A stretch of DNA of 64,000 bases from contig OY744608.1 of the NCBI GenBank assembly GCA_963556255.1, forward strand, positions 12,838,519-12,902,518. The letters are read 5' to 3'. Made by a program: the position numbers and the translations under genes. Within the stretch, counting starts at the first letter, position 1. The number at the start of each line of letters is the position of its first letter. The stretch is from Allolobophora icterica. Lineage: Eukaryota; Annelida; Clitellata; Crassiclitellata; Lumbricidae. Under the pieces are notes generated by a model. The model was not told where the DNA came from and made no database searches. It was given only the letters and a program-made list of their open reading frames with translations. Of this stretch, positions 1 through 61,999 are shown piece by piece.

Positions 1-169
1 CCCGCCATCTGTACCAGGGCCTATCAGTTGCCCTTCAGATCGGAAACTCAAACTCTGTTTTGGGCACGTCGATTTGAAACTATCAGAAGACAAAAGGCAA
101 CTCAGGACTAAATGACTGTTTTATAGACCTGTGCAGTTAACTGAAAACAGTCAATTTAACCAGTCTGTT

Positions 170-172
170 TAT

Positions 173-241
<69 letters not shown>

Positions 242-268
242 CATAATAATAATAATAATCATAATAAT
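170..268. repeat. (AAT)n microsatellite
   Basis: About 30 AAT units with two C interruptions. Confidence 0.95.
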
Positions 269-339
269 TGTCAAGAAATGGATAAGCTATCGATAATTAG
301 AATAAATAAAATAATAAAACAACAGTGGTGGTAAATGAT

Positions 340-613
340 ATTAACACTTAAAATAGGCCTGTTAATGAATTCAGGTAAATGCTAGGCCTATTAAATTAAT
401 TCAGGTAAACAACAGGTCCTATTAAATTACTTTAGGTAAATGTAGGCCTATTAAATTAATTCACGTAAATGATAGGCCTATTAAATTAATAACAGGTAAA
501 CGACAGGCCTATTAAATTACTTCAGGTAATGATAGGCCTATTAAATTACTTCAGGTAAACGATAGGCCTATTAAATTACCTTAGGTAAATGTAGGCCTAT
601 TAAATTAACCCAT
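340..613. repeat. 30-bp minisatellite (about 8-9 units)
   Basis: Units of the form TAGGCCTATTAAATTAATTC followed by AGGTAAATGA repeat with small changes. Each unit includes the palindrome TAGGCCTA. Confidence 0.9.
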
Positions 614-638
614 CAAAGACGAATTTCTGTTACTGGGC

Positions 639-985
639 TTACTTAGTACTTAGTCCTTCCGGTGCTGGTCTGCACATCGGGCGACGCATCTCCTTCACTC
701 TCCACTGCATGTACACCGCCAGCCTCTCCGCCTCCTCCCACGTCAGATCCAGACATCTCAGGTCATCTCTAATTGTCTCCGGCCAGTTCTTCCTCGGCCT
801 TCCTCTTTTCCTCTTCCCTCCAGCGTCCCATTTCATCACCTGCTTTGCTCTCCTGCCGTCATCAATGCGGAGTACATGCCCCATCCATCTCAATCTTCTC
901 ATTCTGATGATGTTTTCCATGGTCTCTTGTGCTGTCTGTTCTCTTACGGTCTTGTTGGTTACTGGGCAGTCCACAGAAACTGATA
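639..985 (-). pseudogene. LINE C-terminal remnant (RTE-like type)
   Basis: The minus strand encodes RRLRWMGHVLRIDDGRRAKQ, then GKRKRGRPRKNW and LTWEEAERLAVYMQWR, the C-terminal tail common in animal non-LTR retrotransposon polyproteins. Coding ends near 639 and is followed by an AAGTAAG-type tail. Upstream of about 985 the frame carries unrelated sequence, so this is a 5'-truncated copy. Clade naming is from memory of the motif. Confidence 0.7.
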
Positions 986-1159
986 AAATTTGATCAGCTG
1001 AAGTCATTGAAACTGGATGACTCAATTGTTGAGCTGGCAGACAATGCTTATTTATAATTGAGGCGTTTTGAATTCTACCATGTCTCTCACTGGCCATTCA
1101 AACAGTATTTGTAAGTCATCATATATGTTTATTTGTGAAATATGCAGACTTAGCTATTA

Positions 1160-2452
1160 TGTGCCCATGTCGGCAAGGATATCTCTGGCAAATGCATTGG
1201 TTTCGAGTTGCCTTGATTACTGTAACTTGTTTTGTATTGGGATCAATAAGTCAAATATGTTGAAGCTGCAGAGTGTAAGAATTCTTTGGCTAGAGCCATA
1301 ACTAATACATCAAACTTGGAACATATAACCCCTGTGCTTAAGTCAGTTCTTATAACCCAGATTTATCATTATTCATCTATTTATCTTTGTCTTGTCATAC
1401 CTAAATCAAGAACTGTTCTTGGTGAACATAGGCGCCAACTCTTTGGAAGCCTTGAGTGCGAATGCACCCAGAGAGAAAGTTCAGTGGGTGCGTCGCACCC
1501 AGAATTCGGACCTTCGATAGAATTGCTAATGATTTTTATTGAACACTGCAGTGTTAGGTGCAATACATTTCACATGTAAAAGAATACACTCCACTAGTGT
1601 CTTCTTCACAAGCCGCAATGAACTATGTGCCTTTACATGTATACTATTTACCATCATTTGCTTTCTTGTTTTCATGGCTTTTAATAGCGTGTAGACCAAT
1701 TAAGTAATTAACTAAACAGTAACAGTCTGTTAACTGTACAATAAATTTGCAATTGTCCTACACAAGACATGCTATATAGTAAACACACAAATTTCGGAAC
1801 ATGTAAGCAGTACGGTTGCACAGCTGTGTTAGTCACTGTCACGTGAGTTTCCAATACTTTTTCTAACCTCGTAACCCTTGACAAAAAAACAATTTTTTTC
1901 TCCGAAAATCTGCTAAAACTCACCTACCTAAGAGGAGGGGAAGGGATGGAGGACCAATGCACCCAGAGACAAAAGCAAAAGTTGGCAGCTATGTTAGTGA
2001 ACAAGCTTTTTCAGTTGCTGGACCTACTTTTTGGTTAATCACTTTGTAATGTGGAGAGTATGGTTTTGAGCCTCTCCTGATACGGTTACTGTATGGAGCC
2101 AGTGAGCAATTCTTTACTCACATTTGCTCAGCGCTATCATACACTGCTGCATAAGAAATCCTTCATCATTCGCTCACTGTACAGTCTGCACAACTGTAAA
2201 AATTGGGATAATGCTAGTCTTATAGATTTTTCCAAGATCTAACCTGTTTCCATTTGTAGACCTGAGTAAAGTTGATGTTACTCAGATCACAGCTATAGAT
2301 ATAACTATATAAATCAGACATTTGGAAATTGTTTATACTATTGCATCTGTTTTTTGTGTTCTACTGATGTGATATTGTGGTACTTTTTGCCACTGTATGC
2401 ATTGCTATTGTAAAGTACAAGCGTTTGTCTCGTACTAATAAAAGATTACTTA
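1160..2452 (+). pseudogene. CR1/L2-like LINE remnant, interrupted by a hAT element
   Basis: The plus strand has ALVSSCLDYCNLF, then LEHITPVLKSVL after a frame change, the familiar end of CR1/L2 reverse transcriptases (LDYCNSLL...HITPVL). Reading continues to PKSRTVLGE at 1426 and resumes at 2000 as AFSVAGPTFW, so the 1427-1993 element split it. The 3' end is AATAAAAGATTACTTACTTACTTA, an AATAAA plus short tandem tail. Confidence 0.7.
1427..1993. mobile_element. hAT-type non-autonomous element (567 bp) inside a LINE
   Basis: The ends CATAGGCGCCAACT and (inverted) CATAGCTGCCAACT match at 12 of 14 bases. Flanking 8-mers are TTGGTGAA (1419-1426) and TTAGTGAA (1994-2001). Removing the element rejoins LINE coding sequence, which confirms the borders. 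Confidence 0.8.
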
Positions 2453-3406
2453 CTTACTTATCAGTTGATGGTCATTAGACAGTGGTGCTTAATAAATGCA
2501 CAATAACAATAATAATAATCATCATCGTTACTTTTACTACTACTATTTCTACTACTACTATTGTTGTAAATGAAAGTTATGCGACATAGCAGAGGCAGAT
2601 CTAGGGTCTGAAGTTAGTGGCGAGACTAATTGAGAAACAATACCGGGACAGAGTTACTCCAACAAGGTGTTAATTGCACTTTTACTCTGCAACCATGACT
2701 GAGTAGGGCCTACAGTGCAGACTTACTTGAGTATGAATTGGCAACATCAGTTAAGCTGTACAAAATTTAATATCAGCTTTTTAGCAAGTCTCATCTTTTA
2801 ACAAACTAGTCCAAGTTGAAATTCCCATACTGACTAGACCTTACGACCTTTGATGGCAACCAACATTTTACAGTTGACATTGTACAGTTGACAACTAACT
2901 GAACAGCTGTTTAATTTCTATCTAAATCGGAATTAATTCATCACTTTAGAACTTTGCAAAAAGAGAGATCTTGCTTGATTGTCATTTTGCCACTCCATAC
3001 TAGAAGAGTTCATGAGTTCAATTCTCTACAATGTCATTCTCAGTCGTCTCTCAGTGTTCGGACATCAATCAATGTTTCCAACGATATATGAGGTCTGCTC
3101 TTCATGTGGAGTCAAGACATATCCTAAATAATTAACAACTAAAATAGCTTTAATAATAACAAAATAAAATTCATTATTGACATGTTCTCGCCATTCCACA
3201 CATCCTCTCTTCAGATTGAATTATACACTGCCTCTTGTCGAGTTACACCTTTAGCACACACTCAAAATTAAAAGGTGTACAATATCTAACAATACTGAAT
3301 CATCAATAAACAAAGTGATATCATTCTGAGGAAAACATCGTATACCCGGTACATCTGATACTGCATATAGGAAGAAATATCAGTCGGACAAGCCAGTGAT
3401 GTCTTG
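2453..3406. other. No gene seen (downstream flank of ephrin)
   Basis: AT-rich sequence with short ATC/ACT triplet runs near 2500-2570; nothing recognised. Confidence 0.5.
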
Positions 3407-3412
3407 TTTATT
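3407..3412 (-). terminator. Candidate polyadenylation signal of ephrin
   Basis: An AATAAA hexamer on the minus strand lies 172 nt past the ephrin stop codon. It is the first canonical hexamer noticed downstream; there is no transcript evidence. Confidence 0.35.
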
Positions 3413-3583
3413 CAACCTTGCTGTTATTCCTCCATCAATTAATAATTGATCCCACGTCAACACAGACAGACACAAACAAAGTATAAAAAACTTCAGCAAA
3501 CAGCTAACAGTTATTTAATCACAGCAGGAACACAGAAATTTATAAAACTGTACATTTGATATTTTGAAAGTTCTGCCTAGTAA

Positions 3584-53536
<49,953 letters not shown>

Positions 53537-54328
53537 TTCCTCCCCGGCCTCGGAAACATGTAAACTCGATTTTCGCGATCTGCTCCGTCCTTTTCAAACC
53601 GGCGCCACTACTTAATACCACCAGCTAAGATGACAAAACCGTCGACCCGCTCACCGCGTCCATAACTACTTCACCGTCTTGCAACAGAGGTCACGTGTCA
53701 ACTTCACGTGACACGCATGGTTAAAGCGGTGATGGACAAGCACTGCAGCCAATCAGCGACGAGAACAGCCAGTCGTCCGACCAATGGCGTTTGAGCAATA
53801 TTGTAAGATCTGTTGCGCCCGTGGAGCGTAGTTCAAACCGCCAAAACGCTGGTCCACCGTCTGATGGATAGGAGCTGTTGTTGCAACCTCCAGCTGGGAC
53901 GACCCAGTCCTATGTGGCCGAATCGGTGTGAGATTACTCAGTGCTCGCACCCCCTACCGGAGATATCCGGGCGAGGAAGTGAACCCTATCGGAGCAATAT
54001 CCAAATCTCGAGCTATATTAGCAAGACGGCTTGTATAAATAATTGTATAACTAAGACAAGGCGTCGGGAGTCGAGTTTATTCGGACCTGCTTGCGAGAAA
54101 CGCGGCTGCGGCGGATCTGCGTAGCGGGAGTCTTGTAAACTAATCGTCTCTGCCTACATCCCACATTAATTTTCCACGGAATCTTCGCATCTGGAAGGCA
54201 ATGCCAAACGAAACACTACGCCCACGTACTAATATTTGGACAACATATCGACTAATCCGCCCATTAAGTCTACATAAAGTCGAGTTAGCAGCTAATTACG
54301 CACACTGTAGATTAAAGATTCATACTTT
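53537..54328 (-). promoter_or_regulatory. Candidate ephrin promoter / 5' UTR region
   Basis: The sequence directly upstream of ephrin exon 1 is clearly richer in CG dinucleotides than the AT-rich surroundings and lacks microsatellites. CCAAT motifs occur at about 53748 and 53780. No TATA box was identified. A CpG-rich start region is an inference from composition. Confidence 0.35.
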
Positions 54329-54336
54329 GTTAGCAA

Positions 54337-54556
54337 CATGGGGGCGATCCCGGAGGGTCGAGGGGGACAGGACCCACCATTTTGAGTGGGGGACACAGTA
54401 TACAGTTGTCCCCAAAACAAAATTTTTAAGAAAACCACAAAAAGGTCAACAAATTCAGGCGCGAAAAAAATTTCACCTCTTTTTTGACCAGGTCAGTCAA
54501 GACTCAGAACTGTCCCGTGTCCCCCCCCCACCTGTCGAACAAGATCGCCGCCAGTG
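54337..54556. mobile_element. hAT-type MITE (220 bp)
   Basis: The ends are CATGGGGGCGATC and (inverted) CACTGGCGGCGATC. Flanks GTTAGCAA (54329-54336) and GTGAGCAA (54557-54564) match 7 of 8. Confidence 0.65.
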
Positions 54557-54925
54557 GTGAGCAAGTATAAAAAAAGGATTAAAAAAAATCACAGGTGCAG
54601 AGAAAAGTAGGTTTGATTGCAAAAAGGCTATGACTGGTGGTCGAACAGTTTCTTTGCAGCCAAATGAACACTACTACCGTAGACTAAGGTATCACTGGTA
54701 TCACGTTCAATCCATCAGATAACGATATAGATTAACCATACAAAATTAACTAAACGTAAATGCATTGTCATATAGCATGATCCATGAATTATGTTGGGTC
54801 ACGCTGTCTCTGTCTCTTCACCTGTGTAAGCCCATGTCTGATTCTGCTAATAGCAGCAAAGCGTTCACAAATAGATGGTGCCTTCATTGTTTACTGTCTG
54901 ACTCAAAGACTGATATAGTTACACA

Positions 54926-55124
54926 CATAGGCGTAATTTGTGGGGGGAGATACGAGGGGTACCCGTACCCCCACTTTTTGAACTGGGGTACCGTACCCCC
55001 ACTTTTTGAACAATGCCAATCAATATTTTATTATTGTGCCTTCCCAGAGATCGCAATCTCAGCTTTGCTTTGTGTTTGCAAGCAATTGGCACCCCCCACT
55101 TTTGAGACCAAAGTTATGCTCCTG
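54926..55124. mobile_element. hAT-type MITE (199 bp)
   Basis: The ends are CATAGGCGTAATTTG and (inverted) CAGGAGCATAACTTTG. Exact 8-bp target duplication GTTACACA at 54918-54925 and 55125-55132. A GTACCCCCACTTTTTGAAC unit is repeated inside. Confidence 0.85.
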
Positions 55125-55354
55125 GTTACACAATCGTGGATACATGAGGTTATTTGCTGAGCGATTGCCGATAAGCCTTCGACTGTGCAAGCCGAATCCG
55201 GGAAATAATTCGGCCCAATTACAATATTATTTGAAATGAAACATAGAGACGTATGTGTAGAATTTGAGAGAGGAGGAAATGCTCGCTTCCGTGGATTTAG
55301 GGGAGATTATACAGTCTTAAGTCAACGCCGAGAGGCAGCCATGGGTACGCAGAG

Positions 55355-55425
55355 TTGGCAACATGGATGTGAAGGGTTAGCAACTTCATTTTTCTTATAG
55401 CCTCGGCACAACAGGGCGTGTGGCC
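55355..55425. repeat. SINE-family fragment
   Basis: The stretch TGTGAAGGGTTAGCAACTT followed by TATAGCCTCGGCA matches the body of the SINE copy at 49605-49640. Confidence 0.4.
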
Positions 55426-56218
55426 AGAGGCGTCTACACCATGGAAACCTTGAAGCAAAATCTCCATCCAAGAAATAGGTGCAGGTATCTGTCAGTGTAT
55501 GTGCCATTATTAACGGGGGAGGGGGAAGAGGAGGGGATGAGTTGCTGCAATGGCTTCGGGGGCGGGGGGAGATAGACGTTCCTGCGCGTGCCACCCTATC
55601 GCCGCCTGATCTGCCCATGACGACTTAATAGGCACCAATGAGAGCCGATTCTGCGGGATATATGACGCCATCTTCTACGTCAGCTTATAACTACGTCACC
55701 TGATAGCGTGCTAGCGTCTAAACAGCTTGCGCCCCCTAGCGAATGCAGCCATACGCCGAATACACTGACCGTACACCAAAAGATGCAAGACCCTTATGCA
55801 GGTACGGAACTGCCTGCCCTGTTGTGCTCCCATCCTTTTTAGGGAGTCGTTTGTTTCAGTGTCCTCCATATCTGGCCACAGATCTCTTCACTCTGCAATA
55901 CTTGGCGATCTGCTCGTTGCATACTTCCACAATGTAACATGGAAGCTTTGATGAAGAGGCTTCCATGCGACCTGTGACACAAGATTCTTCTCATTCTCTA
56001 TGCCTCTGATTGACAAACCATTCTATTTCATCATAGTCAGATGCACCTCTAAAAAGTTTTGTGAACAGGCGCTATATAAATGTACACTTACAAATGACAA
56101 ACTATAGGCCTATCCTTCCTCGTTACAAGTTAAGTCCAGACCAAGCACTAGAGACCAGTAGTTGGCTCTGATCACAAGTTGAAGATATATTGTGTAAAGT
56201 TTGGCCATTAGATACAAC

Positions 56219-56361
56219 CAGTGGCATAACTATGGGCCACAGGGTCTGCAACTGCCAGGGTCCGAATCTAACAAGGGGCCCATTCACAGCTTGAAGATAA
56301 AGAGCAGGTCCCAAATGGCACGCCCAGGAGTCTCCGCAGGAGGCATGAAGTTATGCCACTG
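56219..56361. mobile_element. hAT-type MITE (143 bp)
   Basis: The ends CAGTGGCATAACT are perfect inverted repeats. Flanks GATACAAC and AATAAAAC match 6 of 8, so the target duplication is decayed. Confidence 0.7.
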
Positions 56362-56815
56362 AATAAAACAGTTCAGTATGGAGAAGACTGAAACGGTTTT
56401 GTTAGATGGCAATGTATTAATACTATTCAAACATCACAACAATAAATATTGCATATGAGAAGTTCTTGGCAAGTATTATAAAAAAAAGTATCAAAATAAG
56501 ATAATAATGCTGTTAAAAGGACACGATGATGATTCTTACATCATGTTAAGAATTTCGTTGTATAAGCTGATGGCAATGAAATTCCGGAACACTTTCCCAT
56601 AAAACCACTGGGTTTGTTATATGGATAACACTCATCCAACTTGTCAGGATACTTTCTTTAGATAAAATGGAAAGTTTAACCGTCTTTGGTATTTTAGTTA
56701 AATATGGGAATTTAATAAATAAAGATTAGCATTCATATCAAAGCATATTTTACACTGATGCAAAAGGAGAAACAACAGATGAAGCAAAAGAAAGAAAGTT
56801 TCTTCATAGCTGGAA

Positions 56816-57032
<217 letters not shown>

Positions 57033-58011
57033 TGTGTTTCTTCTGTTACCGCAAACACAGTTCATATGATGCTTACAAAGTCTTCCAACCTAGAAGCCAC
57101 TGTCAAGAGATTTTCAGATTAACCACCATCTTTTTACAGCCAAGACATCTAAGTTCAGATCAACTGCATACGAAACATGTTATTGTTTGATGGATGTTAT
57201 CCATATATCCTCATAAAACTAAAAGCAGACAGCAAGTTTCTAATATTACCAGCAACCTAAAAGAGGTCAAAATATATTACACAAACAACACGACAAATTA
57301 TACAAAATGACTTGCACAATTATTATTATTGACATCGAAATGTATAATTGTTGCAAGCAGATCAGCGTATTTGGGTAACCAGTGAAATGGACAAAGTGAT
57401 GTGGAATTGTTAACACGGATATTACAAATTGCAAGCAATGCCATTTGGTTTAAGAGAATGCCGAGTTCTGCTGCAGTTAAAACTAAACCTGTTGAACAAG
57501 CATGGCCCCAAAGATTGAAATTAAACTACACAACTAGCAAGCAGTAAGAGGCAAGTTATCTGCATATGCTGCTTCATTACTTCCAAAACAAACCCTAACC
57601 AAGATGATGTAAATTTTAAATCACGACATAAAGACAGGAGAGATAGCAACCAAACAGCTCTGGTTCTTTCAAGAAGGCATTGGTTATTCGAGGAAACTAT
57701 AAAGATTTTTAATGGAGTTGGTTCTCAAGGAAACTAAAGTAATTCTCAAGTGACATAATTTCTTACTCATTAAGTTATCAGCACAGAGTAACTCCAATCG
57801 TGGGCTGGAAACTGTCTACACTGGTCGCACACGGCTAATCACCTTGGCTGAGAAAACACCTGACAGTTGGTAGTCAAAGCAGAGGTCAACGACCATGTTG
57901 CTTCTGAGAATTTCATTTCAGTTACATCAGACTTGCAACATCTGGACATAGGGAGCAGCCAATGAAATATAAAATTTTTGAACAGTCGTGACAATCTATG
58001 ACAGATGTAGG
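57033..58011. other. PDHX 3' flank, no gene seen
   Basis: Sequence downstream of the PDHX stop, expected to include its 3' UTR. No convincing AATAAA near the stop on the minus strand was identified. Confidence 0.45.
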
Positions 58012-58288
58012 CTACTTTGCGAACAGCTTAGCTAGTTCTATCGGCCGACTGTGGCTCAGCATCAGTCCAGGATTCTCCATAACCTCCTGGAAACACTGTA
58101 GAAACTGTGCTGCCAACGCATCATCGACCATGCGTGCATCTGACGAGGTGGTCACCGACAGCAGAGTCTGAGGCTGACACTCGGCATCGAGAACCGTTCG
58201 TGCTCCACCGACTGCGAGGATGCACGCCTGCGGAGGATTGATGACAGCCGAGAAAGACGAGATACCAAACATTCCGAGATTGGAAATG
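58012..58288 (-). CDS. PDHX: PDHX last coding exon
   Basis: The exon is 277 nt, with acceptor GTCTTCAG, running to a TAG stop. It encodes [26 protein letters not shown] and the altered catalytic block [16 protein letters not shown]. The tail after ENPGLML ([14 protein letters not shown]) extends past the usual family end by about 14 residues. Confidence 0.92.
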
Positions 58289-61151
58289 CTGAAGACAATA
58301 AGAGAATTCCGTTATCACCTGACACCGCACTAAATAGTTGTTGATGAAAAAATGCCAAATAGTTAATGAAAGAACATATTAAAACTTCTGCTGTTATTCT
58401 CAACATCACTGAACATTCTGAATAGTCAGTAGATTTACAGTATATGAATTTAGATATATAAGGTAAGGCATCAAGTTACTTATTTATTCTATGTCCTTGT
58501 ATTTCTTGAATTCGTGTAGCACCTCATAAAAGTGCTCAGTGCATGAAGCTTTTATAGAAACTAATGACTGAAACTGATACTTTGTTTACAGACAAAGGCA
58601 ATATATAAATAATCATATCCAATAATAAAAAATCAGGCCAAGCCACTGTGTAAGTAGACACATACGTGAAAGATCCACCCTGAAACTCCTCTGGCTTCAG
58701 CTTTCCAGCACGCGCACGGGCAGCCAGATCCTACAAAAAAGACACAACCATTAGCCACAACAAATAACATTATACGATGGCAAGCGACGAAGATTTATGT
58801 ACCAAGAATCATCCCGGACAAGATTCAACAGAGACGGACAAGAAGCACACCTAAACGCAGAGTTTGAATCACTCCAACAACCCCATTTGAGTTTTTAAAA
58901 CCAAAACGCTAGACAAAATCCAATTGCAGCACGCAATCACAAAATAAGAATCACAGAAACTAATGCAAACAATTCAAGCCTCAATTCTCAATCTGCAGAA
59001 CGCTAGGAATGCACATCTCAGGAGACAACTCCTTGTGAGGCGCCGCTGAGCACAGGTTGAGTGGCGCCGTAGAAAGTCATGAATGATGATGATGATGATG
59101 ATGACAGCTGATCCAAAGCTGTGGAATTCGCTGCTCAGTTCATTTTGATCCATCAATTCTCTGATGTCATTCAGGTCCAAACTTAGGACTCATTTCTTTC
59201 AACTTGCATATCAACAGTAGCCTGGCTTCTGGTTTCTCTCTTATCTATCGAATTTCGATCTGCCATTTCCAATGGATTATGATTTTTCATTGCAATTTCA
59301 GCCTAAGCCACCATCAGTAGATGTCTTTGACACAAAGGTAACAGCATTATAGAAGTCATTACATTAGATATTAGATTAGAGGCGCCCCACTGCAAAAATT
59401 TTCCATCTAAGAAGTATGATAATGACTTATTTATGGTTGGTACTTACTTTCACCCGAAGTGAGATTTCCTCCACACCTAGACCGATGGCATCCTTGACAA
59501 TGGGTGTGATTAGTCCACTGTCAGTGGCCACAGCCACAGAGATGTCGATGTTGCTCAACAACCTAGGTCCTTCACCACTCCATACAGCATTCACCTGAGG
59601 TACTTTCTGAAAAGAAACTCACTTTGATTAACCTGCAGGCATAACTAGACAATACCAACCAAAGGCTAGTCAAGAAGGCTCAGGAAATTTAAACAGCAGA
59701 ATGACATCATTGCTAAAAGGCAGCCAATTTAAAATCCATCTTTAGGCCAACTAAACCAAAGAACAACACAGCATGCAGCTTCCACTTCTTTATACGAAAT
59801 TTAAAAAAGGAAGATCATGCATTAATAAAAAAATTCAAAGTCTATCAGATTTCTTAGCACCTCTGAATAGTTATCTTGAAGGGGAGCTATATAAATGCTA
59901 TGAACAAATGAATGGAGCATCTGTATATGACACTTCATTAAGACACAACCTGTAATACAGCACAGTCGGTGAACAAGATACCAACTTCGGTTCAGCTTTA
60001 GAAACTGATTTCATAGTAATGCAAACTCGGTAAACATGGCCCGTAACCGACATGCAAAAGAATGGAGCCTCATAGTAAATGTATAATTAGGGCCAAACTA
60101 ATGACTGGCTTTTCCTTATCGGTCTCACGTTCCCTAAAGGCATTTTTGTTTCCCCGGGGCTTCTGTGCTGAGAGTGCCTCTGAATAGTTATTCTGTGAGA
60201 GGCGCTTTATAAATTTCTAGATACAATACAATAATGATCATGATCCAGTATATGCACACCGTTCAACCAAGAGTACACACCTGTAATGCTACTGCTGCTG
60301 CCTTGATGATGAAGTCATTAACACCAACTTTCACACCACCAGCTACAAGTACACACAGAAATATCATACAGAGAATGTTTGTACGACTATAAAATGTACA
60401 AGTCATTACTCTTTTCATACATGCAAATAAACACAAGCCGTAGTTTGCAGCTTTCAGAGTCAGTTAATGGAATCAAGCGAAATTGACAACTTATTGACAA
60501 GCCACACAACTGACAAGAAAAAGTTGTCTAGTTGTTGTATTGCTATTGTTCTGGTGTTGTCCTGTTCATTTGAATCTTTCAGATCGAAGAACATACCTCT
60601 TAGGAATGTCATTGGCAGATAAATTAATTAACTGTCACTCAGCATGAACCTAAGAAGTTCAGGAAGAAAGACATTGAAAATAACTTGAGTAGTACATAAT
60701 TTCTATGATGATGTCAATTATAACTGTCTTCTATAAGACAAGTAACATATGCATATTGCATAACCTTAATAATGTTTTAGGCTTCTATATCATCGTTATC
60801 TGAAGGCAGACACATGACCCAGCAAAGAAAGAAAAACAAATTCTATTCTTAGCAATTCCTTTGCCGAAGCAAGTCCACAGACACCATACTACACTGGGAC
60901 CTTCTGATTAAATATCCCATACTAACTAAGAAGTTGAACTATGGTAATTATTTGCGTTAAATGTTCATCACCATGGTATGATTTACGTAATGATTATATG
61001 ACCATTAAATTTCAGCATAAGTATACCCAGCATAGCTGAGCATACAAAATGAAAGAATCAGCACATTGCTCATACCTAAGAGATCCTTTCGAACTTGTAA
61101 AAGGTTGCCCAAATTACAGTTGATTGAGCTATACGAGTGCGGAATTGTTGT
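58012..61151 (-). CDS. PDHX: Pyruvate dehydrogenase protein X (E3-binding protein), C-terminal exons
   Basis: PDHX is a mitochondrial matrix subunit of the pyruvate dehydrogenase complex that docks E3 (dihydrolipoamide dehydrogenase) to the E2 core. Five exons (61151-61076, 60342-60281, 59606-59448, 58730-58666, 58288-58012) total 639 nt, giving 212 residues plus stop with every junction in phase. The order of core motifs is [77 protein letters not shown]. Catalytic E2 proteins have DHRxxDG near the end; here it is [11 protein letters not shown], lacking the active-site His, which fits PDHX rather than DLAT. Lipoyl and E3-binding domains must lie in exons beyond 64000. The adjoining upstream intron holds an LTR retrotransposon. 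Confidence 0.92.
58666..58730 (-). CDS. PDHX: PDHX core exon d
   Basis: The exon is 65 nt, with acceptor TTTTTTGTAG and donor GTATGT. It encodes [19 protein letters not shown] and the start of SFT, the conserved GKLxPxEFQGGxF motif. Confidence 0.9.
59448..59606 (-). CDS. PDHX: PDHX core exon c
   Basis: The exon is 159 nt (53 codons, phase 0 both ends), with acceptor CTTTTCAG and donor GTAAGT. It encodes the [19 protein letters not shown] segment of the core and ends in EISLRVK. The flanking [10 protein letters not shown] resembles PDHX more than DLAT. Confidence 0.92.
59857..59925 (+). repeat. L2-like 3' stem-loop tail in PDHX intron
   Basis: It reads AGCACCTCTGAATAGTTATC, then GAGCTATATAAATG and a diverged AATGAATG tail. 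Confidence 0.5.
60175..60235 (+). repeat. L2-like 3' stem-loop tail in PDHX intron
   Basis: The arms GTGCCTC and GAGGCGC pair around a loop and TTTATAAAT follows, then an AATACAATA tail. Confidence 0.5.
60281..60342 (-). CDS. PDHX: PDHX core exon b
   Basis: The exon is 62 nt, with acceptor TTGTAG and donor GTGTGT. It encodes [20 protein letters not shown], the conserved [11 protein letters not shown] helix of E2/E3BP cores. Confidence 0.9.
61076..61151 (-). CDS. PDHX: PDHX core exon a (first in window)
   Basis: The exon is 76 nt, with acceptor TTTCTTTAG and donor GTATGA. It encodes [25 protein letters not shown], the start of the acyltransferase-like core (TxPHxY...LxxVRxDL). It is the most upstream PDHX exon visible. 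Confidence 0.88.
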
Positions 61152-61295
61152 CTAAAGAAACAAATTTCAATAATCTATTTGAAACAGGCATTTGAAAACA
61201 GAACATGAATAGTGTCATTCAAAGATATGCAGTAACATTTATTTTACAAACAGTCAGTAACTTGCATTAAATTAACATATAAGATATATATATAT

Positions 61296-61752
61296 TGTAG
61301 CGGGTTCAACCTAATAAGTTCAAAGAAACTCGTTTGTCTAGTTTAACAGGTATAATTCTCCAAACAAAAATATCAAACAAAATTATCGATACATTACCCA
61401 ACCGTAGATGACGGTGGAAAACGGTTCGTTCATCACTCACGGAAGAACGCCAACGAAAACCTGGTCTTCAATGCAGAAACAGGCTGACGACCAGAAAAGT
61501 AGACGCGTAGAAAGACGTCAAACACCACAGGTGTAAAGCCTCACGAAACTAGCTTAACTAGCATGCACACAGGAAGTACTCGGACAAGACTACGCCCAGT
61601 CGGCAGTATCATCAGAGACTTCAGCCACACACCCTATTCTCTATCCTTATATAGTAGATCTTTCCCCGGTAGAGGTCTCTTATTAGCCAAAGAAAACCAG
61701 TCAAGCAGGACTGTTACCCATCCTAGAACTAGTCAGTCATGGGATCCTAACA
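61296..61752 (-). repeat. 3' LTR of the Gmr1-like element (about 457 bp)
   Basis: The minus strand reads TGTTAGGATCC at 61752 and ends CCCGCTACA at 61296, giving TG...CA borders. A TATATAAGG box lies at about 61642-61654, as expected for a U3 promoter. Borders are inferred because the 5' LTR is outside the window. Confidence 0.6.
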
Positions 61753-61847
61753 TACCCCGGGACGTCCAAGCAAGGCAGAAACCAGAAGGGTTTCTGACTT
61801 AACTAACTTACAATTAACATGCACAGTGCAACAAATATCAAAATCAA

Positions 61848-61997
61848 AGCAACAAATCATTTCACACAAAATCATTTAAACTATACACACTAGACGTCCA
61901 TGTACGTCAGCCCTAAACACATGCAATAAATCATTTCACACAAACAAAAACATTAATCTATACACACTAGACGTCCATGTACGTCAGCCCTAAACAC
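61848..61997. repeat. Imperfect 77-bp tandem duplication between pol and 3' LTR
   Basis: Two copies, about 61848-61920 and 61921-61997, each end in ACTAGACGTCCATGTACGTC followed by AGCCCTAAACAC. They lie between the pol stop and the LTR. Confidence 0.75.
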
Positions 61998-61999
61998 GA

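Noticed and set aside
58012..61151. DLAT (catalytic E2) identity
   Set aside because: The catalytic His motif is absent and VWSGEGP...SSDxRxVDD matches PDHX.
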